From JAJZEO01 sp964477345 (GTDB lineage: Bacteria; Chlamydiota; Chlamydiia; Chlamydiales; 2-12-FULL-49-11), in NCBI GenBank assembly GCA_964477345.1, contig CAYZDL010000002.1, forward strand, positions 1 through 64,000: DNA of 64,000 nucleotides. Reading direction: 5' to 3'. Every line of letters begins with the position of its first letter. Position 1 is the first letter of the stretch. Made by a program: the position numbers and the translations under genes. Below are positions 63,485-64,000 of the stretch, piece after piece. Under the pieces are notes generated by a model. It was not told where the DNA came from. It saw only the letters and a list, made by a program, of their open reading frames with translations, and ran no database searches.

Positions 63485-64000
63485 CTATTGTACGCAAAAT
63501 CCCTTTTTAGAGTCTAGAGGAAATCTACCAGGTGGAGGAATTGCATACCAAGATTCTGGCTCTCTTTTAAGAAAAGGAACAATATAAAACGTAATGCCTT
63601 CCATCTTAGGAGAATGAACCTCACCATAACAAACAAACGCTGAGCCACTCCCTGTCATTACTGCATGAGAAAACCCTAGATTGATCAACTCTTCTTTGAT
63701 CCATTTCATCTCAGGATTCACGCGAAAGGCAGTTTGCTCTAAGTCATTAACTGCTGTTTTAGTGTCTATAAAGAAAGCCGAAAGAATATCCGCAGGAATC
63801 CCTGTTGTGAAATCATTAGGAGAACACGCATCGAAAACATCGTTTGTTCCTAATGAAACATAATCGGGCATTGCGACTGTAACCCCATTTAGGGCTATAT
63901 TTTCTTCGATTTCACTTAGGATTTCTCCGCGACCTTGACCAAACGCAAGCCCTGAGGTAAAAAAGAAAGCCTCATCAGAGCCGATTTTGGCTCCTAATTC
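63485..64000 (-). CDS. ispE: 4-diphosphocytidyl-2-C-methyl-D-erythritol kinase IspE, C-terminal part
   Basis: A GHMP kinase of the non-mevalonate isoprenoid pathway. The frame enters from the window's right edge (172 residues visible; N-terminus and first ATP motif lie outside). Visible are LGAKIGSDEAFFFTSGLAFGQ (the family IGSDVPFF block) with GRGE, LGTNDVFDACSPND and the C-terminal GHMP motif VMTGSGSAFV. Its stop is five bases before the phosphatase start. Confidence 0.93.
   Translation of the reverse strand, partial: ELGAKIGSDEAFFFTSGLAFGQGRGEILSEIEENIALNGVTVAMPDYVSLGTNDVFDACSPNDFTTGIPADILSAFFIDTKTAVNDLEQTAFRVNPEMKWIKEELINLGFSHAVMTGSGSAFVCYGEVHSPKMEGITFYIVPFLKREPESWYAIPPPGRFPLDSKKGFCVQ

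Noticed and set aside
1..64000. CRISPR arrays, insertion sequences or phage integrase
   Set aside because: No regularly spaced repeats, transposase motifs or integrase motifs were seen in the frames I read.

Overview
The window comes from a member of the phylum Chlamydiota, most likely an environmental (Parachlamydia/Waddlia/Simkania-like) lineage rather than the genus Chlamydia. Three blocks match, from memory, the gene order of Chlamydia genomes: rpsA-nusA-infB-rbfA-truB-ychF followed by the type III secretion genes sctU-sctV-sctW(copN)-chaperone-malQ; rpe...efp-accB-accC; and a MarC-family gene near an SEC-C/methionine aminopeptidase fusion. Genes unusual for Chlamydia itself (a eukaryote-type sterol reductase, a histone-fold protein, secreted sulfotransferases, a PBP4-type peptidase, RmlA) point to an amoeba/protist-associated relative. 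The sequence is AT-rich and contains one 10-N assembly gap (18824-18833).

Layout. 1-7.6 kb: a partial exported protein, an rRNA methyltransferase, a 7-dehydrocholesterol reductase-like membrane enzyme, a histone-fold protein, an MFS carrier, an ABC-F ATPase and a PBP4-type peptidase. 7.9-10.3 kb: a tandem family of unknown proteins with a decayed middle copy. 10.5-16 kb: tRNA-Tyr/Thr, an SEC-C protein, TtcA, a PutP-like symporter, SurE, a small lipoprotein, tRNA-Val/Asp and a YitT-like protein. 16.3-20.6 kb: an accessory island with an overlapping operon of a DXD glycosyltransferase and two sulfotransferase-like proteins, all with signal peptides, facing two Cys-rich tandem paralogs. 20.6-29.1 kb, all minus strand: RmlA, fatty-acid initiation genes (AccB, AccC), EF-P, a HAD phosphatase, YvcK, Rpe, a large unknown protein and a short aspartokinase.

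29.2-45 kb, plus strand: the translation operon (S1, NusA, IF2, RbfA, TruB, YchF), interrupted by a class 3 lipase and its decayed paralog, then the SctU/SctV/SctW/chaperone module and MalQ. 45-51 kb: a transglutaminase-like/TPR exported protein, small unknowns, and a three-gene group of a kinase-fold protein lacking catalytic residues, an intact homoserine-kinase-like protein and an MFS carrier. 51-64 kb: SthA, MurJ, L28, a phospholipase D-family protein, MarC, TruA, Map, a small paralog family with a decayed copy, a membrane/coiled-coil protein, an M20 peptidase, HtpX, a tyrosine-phosphatase-like protein and the C-terminal part of IspE.

A recurring theme is accessory gene families with an intact copy beside a decayed copy (8997-9186, 38005-38172, 57964-58264); two of these keep both ends of the protein but have lost the middle. 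The strongest candidate for an undescribed system is the secreted glycosyltransferase/sulfotransferase operon at 16.3-19.1 kb with the convergent Cys-rich pair. Other points of interest are the histone-fold protein next to the sterol reductase and the pseudokinase/kinase/transporter trio.
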